DNA of 64,000 nt from Streptomyces sp. cf386 (GCF_900103585.1 NZ_FNHV01000014.1:186001-250000); one strand, 5' to 3'. Positions 50,941 to 60,598 are shown, numbered from the stretch's first letter. Made by a program: numbers and translations. Notes: generated by a model not told the origin, from the letters alone.

Positions 50941-51963
50941 ATGACGATGAGGGACGAACGGCCCGGACCTCGTAGTCCCCACGCCGCCGCCGACGAGCCC
51001 GGGCGGCATCTGCCCTACCCCAGTGGCTGGTTCTGCCTGGCGCGTTCACGAGAACTGCCCCCCGGCAGTGTCCTGACCCGCCGATTCATGGACGAGGACA
51101 TCGTCCTCTACCGCACCCGTGACGGCCGGCCCCGCGCCGTGCATCCGTACTGCCCACACCTCGGCGCCCACTTCGGCGCCGGCGGCACCGTCGAAGGCCA
51201 GAACCTGGTATGCCCCTTCCATCGCTTCGCCTTCGGCCCGGATGGCACCTGCGTCGCCACGCCCGACGGCCCACCCCCACGCGCCCGCCTGCACCACCAC
51301 ACCATCAGCGAGCGCAACGGCTTCCTCTTCGCCTGGTACGAACCGGATGGCGCTCCACCCGCCTGGGAGGTCCCCGACACCGCCCAGGCCGGAGTCGTTC
51401 CGACAGCCGCCTGGAGCACGGAAGTGCACACCTACGCCCAGGAGATCATCGAGAACACCCTCGACTACCGGCATCTCCCGGTCCTGCACCACGTGGCCGT
51501 GCAGGAGCTCGACCCGCCCACGACCCAAGGCCCCCTCCTGCGCATGCGTCTGCGCCTCGGGCCGGACCGGCCTCCCGCCCTCAAGCAGAAGATCCAGGCC
51601 GACCATACGTTCCTCCTGGCGGGGCTGGGACACCTCCGCGTCGAGCTGCCGCTGCCCTCGCTCGGACTGGTCAGCTACCTCTGGGCGATGCACACACCGA
51701 CCGGGCCCCGACGCACGCGCATGCTGGTCGCGACGGCCTGTGCGGACATCCACAAGCAGGACGCCGGTGGAGCGTCACTCCCACGGCGTGGCCTGCACCG
51801 GGCCTTCGCCCAGGCGATGCTGCGCACCGCGGTCGGCAAGGTCCATCAGGACCTGAGGATCTGGAACACCAAACGCTACGAGCCACGGCCTCGACTCGCC
51901 GCGAGCGACGAGGCCATCGGCTTGTTCCGCCACTGGGCCCGGCAGTTCTACCCGGAGCCGTGA
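50941..51963 (+). CDS. Rieske non-heme iron oxygenase
   Basis: 340 residues. The [2Fe-2S] Rieske ligands are Cys71/His73 (CPHLGAH) and Cys91/His94 (CPFHRF). The catalytic mononuclear iron site is Asp175, His178 and His183 in ENTLDYRHLPVLHH, with Asn172 nearby. The layout and length (about 340) resemble KshA/DAF-36-type monooxygenases that act on steroids, and chlorophyllide-oxygenase-like proteins, rather than aromatic-ring dioxygenases. No ferredoxin or reductase gene is adjacent. Divergent from the Baeyer-Villiger-type gene with about 190 bases between starts. Confidence 0.88.
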   Translation: MTMRDERPGPRSPHAAADEPGRHLPYPSGWFCLARSRELPPGSVLTRRFMDEDIVLYRTRDGRPRAVHPYCPHLGAHFGAGGTVEGQNLVCPFHRFAFGPDGTCVATPDGPPPRARLHHHTISERNGFLFAWYEPDGAPPAWEVPDTAQAGVVPTAAWSTEVHTYAQEIIENTLDYRHLPVLHHVAVQELDPPTTQGPLLRMRLRLGPDRPPALKQKIQADHTFLLAGLGHLRVELPLPSLGLVSYLWAMHTPTGPRRTRMLVATACADIHKQDAGGASLPRRGLHRAFAQAMLRTAVGKVHQDLRIWNTKRYEPRPRLAASDEAIGLFRHWARQFYPEP

Positions 51964-52091
51964 GTATCCGGCGGTGGCCCGCCCGAGTGGTCTTTGTATC
52001 GATTGCATGCCATGTGGCCCGTTTGCGGCTATGACGATCAGGGCCCCATTTCGTGTCCGTGTCCCTGACCTGCCTGCACCGGGAGAGCGCG

Positions 52092-52916
52092 ATGCCCATC
52101 GCCGCAATCGATCACCAGACGAAGACGTACAACCTGCAGCACGCCTACTGGATGTGCCGGGCTTCCGAGCTCGCCTACAAGGACGAGGCCACCATCGAGG
52201 CCCAGGCCGAGAAGTGGGGCTTCGACCGGGTCCATCACCACCACACGGCGTTCACGCCGCCCTTCCCCCTCCAGGACACGCAGGCGTACACGATGGCGAG
52301 CGACAACATGATCGTCCTCGCCTTCCGGGGGACCGAGCCCACGAACATCAAGGACTGGCTCTCGGACGTCACCACGCCGCCGTGGCCCGGCCCGGGGAGC
52401 AAGGGGTTCGTCCACTACGGCTTCGGCGAGGCCCTGAACTCGGTCTTTCCACAGGTCAAGAAAGAGCTGGAGGCGTCGCGGACCAACGGGCAGACGGTGT
52501 GGATCACCGGGCACAGCCTCGGGGGCGCTCTCGCCATGCTGGCCGGCGCGCGGCTGCACTTCGAGGAGCCGAATCTGCTGGCCGACGGCATCATCACCTT
52601 CGGCCAGCCTCGCGTGTGCGACCGGGTGCTTGCCGCCGCCTGTGACAAGGCGTTCGCCAAGCGCACCCACCGCTTCGTGAACAACAACGACGTCGTGCCC
52701 CACCTGCCGCCCGAGCCCGCCTACACCCACACCCAACTGCTGCGCTACATCGACTCCGCGGGCAAGCTGCGTGAATCCATGCCTCTGCTGAGTGGGCTGA
52801 CCGACCGGGCCAAGGGCCTGACGGCCGACCTCCTCGCCCCGGGAAGCGACGGCATCAGGGACCACTTCATCTTCAACTACATCGACGTCATGGAAAAGAA
52901 TCTGGCCCGGAGTTGA
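52092..52916 (+). CDS. Class 3 lipase
   Basis: 274 residues from the ATG at 52092 (GGGAGAG upstream); an in-frame GTG at 52053 lacks a ribosome-binding site. Alpha/beta hydrolase of the lipase_3 family: FRGTEPTNIKDWLSD near the oxyanion region, nucleophile Ser142 in GHSLGGALA, an Asp in NNNDVVPHLPP, and a His near the C-terminus (RDHFIFNY). No signal peptide or lid-type insert is visible, so it may act inside the cell or leave by a non-Sec route. It lies close behind the Rieske gene on the same strand. Confidence 0.9.
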   Translation: MPIAAIDHQTKTYNLQHAYWMCRASELAYKDEATIEAQAEKWGFDRVHHHHTAFTPPFPLQDTQAYTMASDNMIVLAFRGTEPTNIKDWLSDVTTPPWPGPGSKGFVHYGFGEALNSVFPQVKKELEASRTNGQTVWITGHSLGGALAMLAGARLHFEEPNLLADGIITFGQPRVCDRVLAAACDKAFAKRTHRFVNNNDVVPHLPPEPAYTHTQLLRYIDSAGKLRESMPLLSGLTDRAKGLTADLLAPGSDGIRDHFIFNYIDVMEKNLARS

Positions 52917-52945
52917 GCTGGTCCGCACCGCGCGCACTCGTCCTT

Positions 52946-54805
52946 TCACTTCCGTTTCACCGATTGGGCCACGGTCTTCGCGTAGATCTTCGCGGCCGTG
53001 GGGCCGGGGTGGATGCCGTCGTCGGCGAGGAGGTCGTCCTTGCCCTGGATGGCGCGGTCCCAGTCCGCGACCACCACGTTCGAGTGCGCCTGGGCGGTCT
53101 GTCGGATGGCGGAGTTGACCCGGTCCTTCCAGGTGACGGGTCCGTGCACGGTGACCAGGACGACGGTGCGGTGGCCCGCTGCCCGGACGATCTGTTCGAG
53201 GTCCTGCCGGCCGCCGACCCCGTTCGTGCCCAGGCCGATGAGCAGGATCTGGTTCAGGCGGTCGGCCTGGCCGAGGGACTGGACCAGATCTGGGGCGGCG
53301 GCCAGTTGGCGGCTGACCTTGGCGTCGATGACGATGCCGGGGAAGCGCTTCTCGAGCGCCGGGGCCGAGGCGAGCATGACGGAGTCGCCCAGGGCCGTGA
53401 TCCTTTTGGCGTGAGGGTGCGCGGACGCGTCCGGTGACGCCGTTTCGGCGCTGTGGACGGCGCGTTCGCCCGCGGCGATCTGGTCGGCGGCGCTGCTGCC
53501 GCCCCCGGCCGTGGTGAGACCCCAGGTCGCGACGATCACGGCCGGCACCGCCAGAGCCACCACCGCGCGCGGGAGCCGCGCCGGCTGGTGTCCGTTGCGC
53601 GGGTGTCCGTTGCGCGGGCGGGGGCGGCGCAGCGGTTCCTCCACCCAGCGGTAGGAGGCTGCTGCCGCGGGCAGGGAGAGCAGTGCCGCGGCCAGGGCCG
53701 TCAGCGGTGCCTGGGCCGCCGTGTGGCCGTCCGGCAGGGCCAGGGCGACCAGAGGCAGGTGCCAGAGGTAGATCCCGTAGGAGCGGCGGCCGATCCAGCG
53801 CAGCCACGAGGCGCCCAGCACCCTGGCGAAGACCGAGCCGGCCCGAGCCGCCGCCAGGACCACCGCTCCGGCCGCGCACGCGGCGGCGGCGAATCCCCAC
53901 GGGTACAGGTCCGCGGAGTCCGAGTGCACCCCTCCGGCCAGCACCCCGAGGACGACCCATCCCAGAACACCGGCCGCCCCGCAGGCAAACGGTGCCCAGC
54001 GGTGCTTCCAGGCACGGGCCGAGGGCACGGCGAGGGCGAGCGCGGCGCCGAGCAGGAGGCCGAAGGCGTGGGTGTCTGTGCCGAAGTAGACCCGTGAGGC
54101 GTCCTCGCCGGGCTGGTGCAGCAGTGCCATCGCGGTGAGGGACGCGACCGCCCCCGCCAGGACGACGGTCACGCGGAACCGGCTGCGTGCGCGGGAACCG
54201 GTCAGCCACAGCAGGGTCAGGATCACCAGGGGCCAGGCGAAGTAGAACTGCTCCTCCACACCGAGGGTCCACAGGTGCTGGAAGAGGGGAGGCGGGCCGA
54301 ACGAGGCGAAGTAGGAGGCGTCGGTGCTGATTTGCCACCAGTTGTTGGTGAAGGTGAGCGCCGAAAGGATGTCCCGCCCGGATGCGTCTATTCGTTCCGG
54401 ACGCCAGAGTGCTGACACTGCGGTGACGGTGACCAGGAGGGTGACCAGTGCGGGGAGCAGTCGTCGGGCCCGTCGTATCCAGAACCGGGCGAGGGCGATG
54501 CGGCCGGTGCGGTGTCGCTCGGTGCACAGCAGGTCGGTGATCAGATAGCCGCTGAGGACGAAGAACACGTCGACGCCGAGGAAGCCGCCGGGCAGCCAGG
54601 AGGGGGCGACGTGGTAGACGACGACGAGTGCGACGGCCATCGCCCGGACGCCGTCGAGCCCGTGCAGGTAGGGCGAAGGGCGGGCGGGGGCGAGTTCGTG
54701 GGCGGCGGGGCGCCTCATCACCAGGGTCCTGCCGTCCCGCACGGGGGTCCTGGTGTTCAGCACGACGAGGGCCGGCGGAGGGACTGCGGGGCTTCGGTCG
54801 GTCAT
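52946..54805 (-). CDS. Acyltransferase 3 (OafA-type) membrane protein with SGNH domain
   Basis: 619 residues. After a 48-residue tail come about 10-11 membrane helices of the acyltransferase_3 family. Hallmarks are YLHGLDGVRAMAVALVVVYH (with the catalytic His), PGGFLGVDVFFVLSGYLITDLL and RFWIRRARRLLPAL. Residues about 440-619 are a periplasmic SGNH hydrolase-like domain with GDSVML (Ser), GTNG and DDGIHPG (Asp and His). The OafA/PatB architecture transfers acyl groups to surface polysaccharides, with the SGNH domain finishing the transfer. The acceptor here is unknown. It converges on the lipase gene with 29 bases between. Confidence 0.93.
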   Translation of the reverse strand: MTDRSPAVPPPALVVLNTRTPVRDGRTLVMRRPAAHELAPARPSPYLHGLDGVRAMAVALVVVYHVAPSWLPGGFLGVDVFFVLSGYLITDLLCTERHRTGRIALARFWIRRARRLLPALVTLLVTVTAVSALWRPERIDASGRDILSALTFTNNWWQISTDASYFASFGPPPLFQHLWTLGVEEQFYFAWPLVILTLLWLTGSRARSRFRVTVVLAGAVASLTAMALLHQPGEDASRVYFGTDTHAFGLLLGAALALAVPSARAWKHRWAPFACGAAGVLGWVVLGVLAGGVHSDSADLYPWGFAAAACAAGAVVLAAARAGSVFARVLGASWLRWIGRRSYGIYLWHLPLVALALPDGHTAAQAPLTALAAALLSLPAAAASYRWVEEPLRRPRPRNGHPRNGHQPARLPRAVVALAVPAVIVATWGLTTAGGGSSAADQIAAGERAVHSAETASPDASAHPHAKRITALGDSVMLASAPALEKRFPGIVIDAKVSRQLAAAPDLVQSLGQADRLNQILLIGLGTNGVGGRQDLEQIVRAAGHRTVVLVTVHGPVTWKDRVNSAIRQTAQAHSNVVVADWDRAIQGKDDLLADDGIHPGPTAAKIYAKTVAQSVKRK

Positions 54806-55073
54806 GCGCTACTCCGTCGGACAGCCCGCGAGGTGCTTCGCGGTGGTGCTGCCGATGGTTGAACGCGCAGGTATACGGCCCGTCTCCGTTGGTTCTCAGC
54901 CGGTACGCGAAACCTGCGCGGTTGTGTGTCGGCTTTGTATCGCTGGGGCAGGCCTTGTGTGGCTCAGCGCAAGCTGTTCGCCCTCCGTCGGCATTCGCCG
55001 GACCCCGTCCGATCGGCGGGCTACCGTACGGACATGCGGCGTTACTCGCTGCGGTCGTCCGAGGAGGAGTTCT

Positions 55074-55610
55074 GTGTCGTCGCCCTGTGACCCCGAGTGC
55101 GCTCCCGTCGGTGATGTGGGCGCGGTGCTCATGATGGTCGACTCTCGGCTCAAGTCCATCTACGACAGCAGGACGGAGACCGATCCCGAACAGCAGCGGA
55201 TGGTCGACCAGTTCGCCGCGTCCTTGGGGCCGGCGGAGTTCGACGCGCTGCTGGACGGCGCGTGCACGCTCATCTACATGTTCATGCAGTGGCTGCGGGC
55301 GGTGTGCGAGGAGCACGACAAGGACGTCATCGAGTACATGATCCCCACCCTCGTGGCCACGATGCGGATGATGCCCAAGACCTTCCGTCCCGAGGTCATC
55401 CCCACCATGGCCGGACTGCTCATTGCCGCGGGCACCGGCCTGAGCCCCAACCTGTGGCGTGCGCAGTACGGGGACTGGACCGACGCCGAGATGAACCCCC
55501 TGGAAGCCACGGCCGTCCTGCTCGCGGAGCGCATCAACGTGATCTCCGGCGACCATGACTTCGCCACCCGCCTGATCACCGAGGCTCTGTCCGGGGCCGA
55601 CCAGGACTGA
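55074..55610 (+). CDS. Hypothetical protein, all-helical
   Basis: 178 residues from a GTG at 55074 with GAGGAGG just upstream. Not recognised. The N-terminus is Cys/Pro/Glu-rich (SSPCDPECAPVGD). The rest predicts mostly helix, with Met-rich stretches (LIYMFMQWLRAV, MIPTLVATMRMMPKTFRPEVIPTMAGLLIAAG), but the segments carry charges and do not look like classic membrane spans. It ends only 10 bases before the convergent VanW gene stop. No domain, repeat or active-site pattern was found. Confidence 0.6.
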   Translation: MSSPCDPECAPVGDVGAVLMMVDSRLKSIYDSRTETDPEQQRMVDQFAASLGPAEFDALLDGACTLIYMFMQWLRAVCEEHDKDVIEYMIPTLVATMRMMPKTFRPEVIPTMAGLLIAAGTGLSPNLWRAQYGDWTDAEMNPLEATAVLLAERINVISGDHDFATRLITEALSGADQD

Positions 55611-55619
55611 TCAGCGGCG

Positions 55620-57359
55620 TCACTCGCAGACGATCTCGTCCCGCGGCGTGTAGTGGGTGCGGAACGGCTCCCGCTTCACCTCTTTGCCGTCGGCCAGGAA
55701 GACCCGCTCCACGGTGACGTCGAAGCCCTCAAGCGGAGTCTGCGGCACGCACTTCTCGTCGGTGCTGACCTTCTTCTCCGGCTGCTTCACCTTGGTGCGC
55801 GGACCCGTGACCGACTCGATCTCGTCGTACTTCTTGGTGCCGAGGAAGGTGATGGTCACCGAGGTGTCGGTGGACTCGGCCTGGATGTAGATCGCGTTGC
55901 CGGAGTCGTTGTCGAACTTCAGGTCCAGGCTGCCCCAGGCGACCGTGGCCTCGCGGCCCTCCGGGTAGCGCTCGATGTAGAAGGAGTGGGCGCCGTGCTC
56001 CACGGGCTTGACCCCGGCGAAGAACATCGCGTTGAACATGGTCGTCGCCACGGCGGAGACACCGCCGCCGGGGGCCTTGGTGAACTCGTTGTTGAGGATC
56101 ATGATGCCCTCGGTGAAGCCGTTGGCCTCCGTGCGCTCGCCGACCGTCTTGTTGAAGCTCCAGGTGTTGCCCGGCATGACGACGGAGCCGTTGATCAGTT
56201 CCACGGCCCGGCCGATGTTCTTCGTGCGGTACGGCGCCGGCTCGAAGTTGACGGTGAAGGAGGACATCTCCTCGGTCAGGCCCAGCTGCCGGGCGTTCTC
56301 GGCTGTCACCTGAGGCTGTGTCACACGCGCGGCGATCTCGCCGGTGCGGGCGGATCCCGACTTGGTGAGCAGCGGCAGTACGGCCTTGCCCAGCGCCTTG
56401 TCGGTGACCAGTACGCCGGCCTTGGCGTCGTCGGCCGCGACGACCTGGCCGCTGTCGAGGCTCAGCGTGGCGTTCTGCGGCCTCGCGGGCAGGTCGGCCA
56501 GGGGCTCGGTGACCGCGGGGGCGGCGCGCAGGCCCTTGGCGTCGAGGTGCGGAGTGAGCTTGCCGGCCTTGTCCGGCCGCATCGTCAGGTATTCGCCGAG
56601 GACCGCGGGGCCGATCGTGAACCGCTCGCCGGCCGCGGTGAGCATGACCGGCGCCGACATGGCCGGCTGCGCGAACTCGCGCACCGCCCGTCGTACCTCC
56701 GCCGCCGTGACCTTCGGCTTGGTCTCGCGGGCGGGCAGGGCGGTGACGGAGTCGGCCTCGCCGCTCAGGAAGGCGGAGCGCAGGGGGGTGACGGCGGCGT
56801 CGGTGTCGAGGGCGTAGCCGCCGTGCGGGGTGACCGGGCGGGCCTGGCCGTCGGTGAAGGTGACGGCGCCCTCGCGGACCTTCTGGTCGAGCGACTTCGC
56901 CAGCTTGTCGAGGCCGCGGTGGGCCTTGTTCTCGTCGACGCGTACGACCGGCTCCACGGCGTCGCCGGAGCTGAAGATGCCGCCGATCACCGTGAAGGGG
57001 TCGGCGGAGTCGCTGCGGGACGCGCGGTCCACCGTCTTCTCGTAGTCGAAGGTGATGCCGACCTGGCGCGGATCGACCGTGCCCTTACGGTCACCGACCG
57101 TCACCGTCAGCTCGCGTGAGGCGGCCGGGTCCAGCCGGTCCTCCAGCTTCCGGACGGCTTCCGCGCGGCTGAGGCCGCCGATGTCGACGCCGCGCACGGT
57201 CGTACCGGCGTCTATGTCCCCGCCCGCGACCAGCAGCCCGGCGACATACAGGCCGCCGACGCCGACGGCCAGGGCGCCGCCGGCGAGGGCGAGGGGTGGA
57301 ACGGAGGCGATACGGGGTTTTGAGGGGTTTCGCAGGGCGGAGGGTACGCGCAGGCGCAT
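55620..57359 (-). CDS. VanW family protein with peptidoglycan-binding-like repeats
   Basis: 579 residues from the ATG at 57359. Basic N-terminus, one membrane helix (about 21-45), then repeated PG_binding_4-like domains (about 60-390) and the VanW domain at about residues 400-545 (FSFNKTVGERTEANGF pattern, GGGVSAVATTMFNA, the HGAHSFYIERYPEGREAT segment). VanW proteins occur near glycopeptide-resistance genes but are widespread and of unknown reaction. Here it is a chromosomal wall-associated protein in an isolated position, so resistance should not be inferred. Confidence 0.9.
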   Translation of the reverse strand: MRLRVPSALRNPSKPRIASVPPLALAGGALAVGVGGLYVAGLLVAGGDIDAGTTVRGVDIGGLSRAEAVRKLEDRLDPAASRELTVTVGDRKGTVDPRQVGITFDYEKTVDRASRSDSADPFTVIGGIFSSGDAVEPVVRVDENKAHRGLDKLAKSLDQKVREGAVTFTDGQARPVTPHGGYALDTDAAVTPLRSAFLSGEADSVTALPARETKPKVTAAEVRRAVREFAQPAMSAPVMLTAAGERFTIGPAVLGEYLTMRPDKAGKLTPHLDAKGLRAAPAVTEPLADLPARPQNATLSLDSGQVVAADDAKAGVLVTDKALGKAVLPLLTKSGSARTGEIAARVTQPQVTAENARQLGLTEEMSSFTVNFEPAPYRTKNIGRAVELINGSVVMPGNTWSFNKTVGERTEANGFTEGIMILNNEFTKAPGGGVSAVATTMFNAMFFAGVKPVEHGAHSFYIERYPEGREATVAWGSLDLKFDNDSGNAIYIQAESTDTSVTITFLGTKKYDEIESVTGPRTKVKQPEKKVSTDEKCVPQTPLEGFDVTVERVFLADGKEVKREPFRTHYTPRDEIVCE

Positions 57360-57533
57360 GGGTCTCCCGGGCGGACGATCGACAGGGACGACGCGTCGGA
57401 CGACGCGACACTGTGCGCGAGGCAAGCACATCCAGCTAGCCACAATCGGGCAAAAACGCCTATGTCGCAGCCCACGTATGTTTCAGGTCACGTCTCTCGG
57501 TGCCCGGGTCACAGCCGCCCCAAACGACGAACG

Positions 57534-58679
57534 TCACATCGCGGATGGCACCTCTGCCTTCTCGTCCGGCGTCACCTCATCCGCCCCGGACGCCGCCAGC
57601 GCCTTGTTGCGGCGGACGGAGGCGACGAACGACGCGGCGATCAGGACGACGCCGATCAGGCCGGTGATGATCTCGCTGATCTGGTGCTGGATGGTGATCA
57701 GCAGGATCCCGGCGAGGGCGCCTATGGCGTAGTGGGCGCCGTGCTCCAGATAGACGTAGTCGTCGAGGGTGCCCTGGCGGACCAGGTAGACCGTGATCGA
57801 CCGGACGTACATCGCGCCTATGCCGAGGCCCAGCGCCATCCAGAAGATGTGGTTGGTGATGGCGAAGGCGCCGATCACACCGTCGAAGGAGAAGGACGCG
57901 TCCAGGACCTCCAGGTACAGGAAGAGGAAGAACGCGGCCTTGCCGGCCAGGGCGACCGCCGAGACCGGTCTGCCCTCGGTCCTGGCCTTCTCCTCCTCCT
58001 CGTGCTCGTGTTCCTCCTGCTCTTCGAGCCTGTCCTCGAAGTAGCCGGAGAGGCCGCCGACCACGAGATAGGTGATCAGGCCGGCGACACCGGAGAGCAG
58101 GACGGTTGCGGTCTTGTCCGCGTGGCCCGTGCTGACGTGGGCCTGCGTGGCGAAGGTCATCGCCGTGGCCAGCAAGGCGACGAGGGCGAGACAGACCGCC
58201 AGCATGTCGATCTTGCCGAGCTTCGCGAGCGGGCGCTCCAGCCAGGCCAGCCACTTGATCTCGCGGTCCTCCAGGATGAAGTCCAGGAAGATCATCAGCA
58301 GGAACATGCCGCCGAAGGCCGCGATCGCCGGGTGGGCGTCGGTGACCAGGGCCTCGTAGCGCTCCGGTTCGTCGAGGGCGAGCTGGACCGCCTCGACGGG
58401 GCCGACCTTGGCGCTGATCGCGACGATCACCACCGGGAAGACCAGCCGCATGCCGAACACGGCGATCAGGATGCCGACGGTGAGGAAGAGCCGCTGCCAG
58501 AAGGCGTTCATCTTCTTCAGGATCCCGGCGTTGACCACCGCGTTGTCGAAGGACAGCGAGATCTCCAGGACCGACAGGATCAGCACGATCCCGAAGGCCT
58601 CCCAGCCCCACTGCCACGCGGCGAAGGCGAGGCCGAGCGCCGTGACACCGAGCGACCAGCCGAAGGTTCGCAGCACCAT
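57534..58679 (-). CDS. DUF475 (TerC-like) integral membrane protein
   Basis: 381 residues from the ATG at 58679, two bases after the stop of the universal stress protein gene. Eight or nine membrane helices. The repeated EISLSFDNAVVNA and EVLDASFSFDGVIGAFA segments carry the acidic FDN/FDG motifs of the TerC superfamily, thought to move metal ions. Between helices 5 and 6 there is a cytoplasmic His/Glu-rich loop (EEQEEHEHEEEEKARTEG) that could bind metal. Inference: metal (tellurite- or manganese-type) homeostasis with the cotranscribed stress protein. Confidence 0.88.
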   Translation of the reverse strand: MVLRTFGWSLGVTALGLAFAAWQWGWEAFGIVLILSVLEISLSFDNAVVNAGILKKMNAFWQRLFLTVGILIAVFGMRLVFPVVIVAISAKVGPVEAVQLALDEPERYEALVTDAHPAIAAFGGMFLLMIFLDFILEDREIKWLAWLERPLAKLGKIDMLAVCLALVALLATAMTFATQAHVSTGHADKTATVLLSGVAGLITYLVVGGLSGYFEDRLEEQEEHEHEEEEKARTEGRPVSAVALAGKAAFFLFLYLEVLDASFSFDGVIGAFAITNHIFWMALGLGIGAMYVRSITVYLVRQGTLDDYVYLEHGAHYAIGALAGILLITIQHQISEIITGLIGVVLIAASFVASVRRNKALAASGADEVTPDEKAEVPSAM

Positions 58680-58681
58680 CG

Positions 58682-59077
58682 TCAGCCCTCCGCCTTCACG
58701 GCGAGCACCGGGCAGCCCACGCCCAGCAGGATCTGCTGGGCCGCCGAGCCCATGATCAGCTTGCCGACCGCGCTGCGCCGACGGAGGCCGATCACCACGA
58801 GGGACGCGTCCGTCTGGTCCGCGAGGTCGATGATCTCCTCGGCCGCGTCGCGGGCGCCGAGGACCTGGCGGATGTCGAAATCGACGCCGAGTGCCGCGAG
58901 GTCCTCGCGGACATGGGACAGGTCGGGTTCCTGGGCGAAGCGCGGGTCCACGATCGCGTCGCCCCGGGAGGTGTTCACCACCAGCAGTTTCTCCTCGCGC
59001 CGACGGGCCTCGTCGATCGCCGCGCGCAGCGCCGCCTCGCCCTCGGGGGAGGGGACGTAGCCGACCAGAATGGTCAT
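58682..59077 (-). CDS. Universal stress protein (UspA family)
   Basis: 131 residues, a single Usp domain. The ATP-binding Gly motif is present as GLRRRSAVGKLIMGSAAQ (G-2x-G-9x-G-S type) with an Asp near the N-terminus of the nucleotide site (ILVGYVPSPEGEAAL). It is cotranscribed with the DUF475 gene, two bases before its start, and follows the tct operon on the same strand by 15 bases, so read-through from tctA is likely. Confidence 0.92.
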   Translation of the reverse strand: MTILVGYVPSPEGEAALRAAIDEARRREEKLLVVNTSRGDAIVDPRFAQEPDLSHVREDLAALGVDFDIRQVLGARDAAEEIIDLADQTDASLVVIGLRRRSAVGKLIMGSAAQQILLGVGCPVLAVKAEG

Positions 59078-59092
59078 CTCGGTCTCCGGGAA

Positions 59093-60598
59093 CTATCGGG
59101 CGGCGCTTCGCGCGCGCAGCGGACGTACGACGAACCGGCCTATCAGCGGCCACACCAGGACCAGCGCGATCACCGCGTAGACCGTGTACGACACCGGCCC
59201 GCCCAGCAGCCCCGACAGCTCGCCGCCGGACAGCTGAAGGGAGCGCCGGCCCTGGAGCTCCGCGCGCGGGCCCAGGATCACGCCGACGATCAGCGGCAGG
59301 ACCGGCAGCCCGAAGCGGCGCATGGCGAAGCCGAGGAGGCCCAGGGTGAGCAGGATGAACAGGTCCAGGGGCTGGGCGTTGACGGCGTAGGCGCCCATCG
59401 TGGCGAAGAAGAGGATGCCCGCGTAGAGGTACGGGCGGGGGATCTGGAGCAGCTTCGCCCACACCGGGGCCAGCGGGAGGTTCAGGAGCAGGAGCAGCAG
59501 GTTGCCGATGAAGAGGCTCGCGATCAGGACCCAGACCAAGCTTGCCTCGCGCTCGAAGAGCAGCGGTCCGGGCTGGATGCCGTACGACTGGAAGGCCGCC
59601 AGCATCACCGCCGCCGTGGCGTTCGTCGGGAGGCCGATCGCCAGCATCGGGACCAGGGTGCCCGCCGCCGACGCGTTGTTCGCGGCCTCCGGGCCCGCCA
59701 CCCCCTCGATCGCGCCCTTGCCGAACTCCTCGGGGTGCTTGGTGAGCCGCTTCTCGGTGGCATACGACAGGAAGGTCGGGATCTCCGCGCCGCCGGCCGG
59801 CAGTGCGCCGAAGGGGAAGCCGTACGCCGTCCCCCGCAGCCAGGGCTTCCAGGAGCGCTTCCAGTCCTTCTTGCCCATCCACGGGCGGCCGACCGGGATC
59901 ACCTCGGCCGGCTTGCGGCGCAGATGCGCGGCCACCCACAGCGCCTCGCCGACCGCGAAGATGCCGACCGCGACCACGACGACGTCGATGCCGTCGGCCA
60001 GCTGCGGTATGCCCAGGGTCAGTCGCTGCTGGCCGGACACCGTGTCGATGCCGACCAGGCCGATCGTCAGGCCCAGGAGCAGGGATATGAAGCCCCGGAT
60101 GCGGGACGAGCCCAGCACCGACGTCACGGCTATGAACGACAGCAGCATCAGCGCGAAGTAGTCGGGGGCGCCCAGGCTGACCGCGAAGTCGACGACGAAC
60201 GGGGTGATCAGGACCAGCAGCAGGGTGCCGATGGTGCCCGCCACGAACGAGCCGATGGCCGCCGTGGCCAGGGCCTGGGCCGCGCGGCCGGCCTTCGCCA
60301 TCTTGTTGCCCTCGATGGCGGTGACCACGGACGAGGACTCGCCGGGGGTGTTGAGGAGGATCGAGGTCGTCGAGCCGCCGTACATGCCGCCGTAGAAGAT
60401 GCCGGCGAACATGATGAACGCCTGCACCGGCTCCATGCCGTAGGTGACCGGCAGGAGCAGGGCCACCGTCATCGCCGGGCCGATGCCCGGCAGGACGCCC
60501 ACCGCGGTGCCGATGACCACGCCGACCAGGGCGAGCAGCAGGTTGAGCGGGTCCATGACATCCGCGAAGCCCTGCATGAGGTTGTTCAGGTTGTCCAT
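59093..60598 (-). CDS. tctA: Tripartite tricarboxylate transporter permease TctA
   Basis: 501 residues, about 11-12 membrane helices. The two long Gly-rich signature segments of TctA are present: the N-terminal PGIGPAMTVALLLPVTYGM with GGMYGGSTTSILLNTPG, and the central GLPTNATAAVMLAAF region. It imports citrate or a related tri- or dicarboxylate, coupled to cations, with binding protein TctC and small subunit TctB. It starts 7 bases after tctB. Confidence 0.93.
   Translation of the reverse strand: MDNLNNLMQGFADVMDPLNLLLALVGVVIGTAVGVLPGIGPAMTVALLLPVTYGMEPVQAFIMFAGIFYGGMYGGSTTSILLNTPGESSSVVTAIEGNKMAKAGRAAQALATAAIGSFVAGTIGTLLLVLITPFVVDFAVSLGAPDYFALMLLSFIAVTSVLGSSRIRGFISLLLGLTIGLVGIDTVSGQQRLTLGIPQLADGIDVVVVAVGIFAVGEALWVAAHLRRKPAEVIPVGRPWMGKKDWKRSWKPWLRGTAYGFPFGALPAGGAEIPTFLSYATEKRLTKHPEEFGKGAIEGVAGPEAANNASAAGTLVPMLAIGLPTNATAAVMLAAFQSYGIQPGPLLFEREASLVWVLIASLFIGNLLLLLLNLPLAPVWAKLLQIPRPYLYAGILFFATMGAYAVNAQPLDLFILLTLGLLGFAMRRFGLPVLPLIVGVILGPRAELQGRRSLQLSGGELSGLLGGPVSYTVYAVIALVLVWPLIGRFVVRPLRARSAAR

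Noticed and set aside
52038..55556. A minus-strand open frame of over 1100 codons spanning lipase and acyltransferase genes
   Set aside because: It is antisense to the lipase and out of frame with the acyltransferase; both real genes have intact motifs in other frames.
43538..55610. A complete integrative element with both attachment sites
   Set aside because: No second copy of the tRNA 3' end was seen downstream, and no excisionase, replication or transfer genes occur. Only a relic at one end is supported.
55620..57359. Vancomycin resistance determinant
   Set aside because: VanW alone does not confer resistance and no vanHAX genes are nearby.
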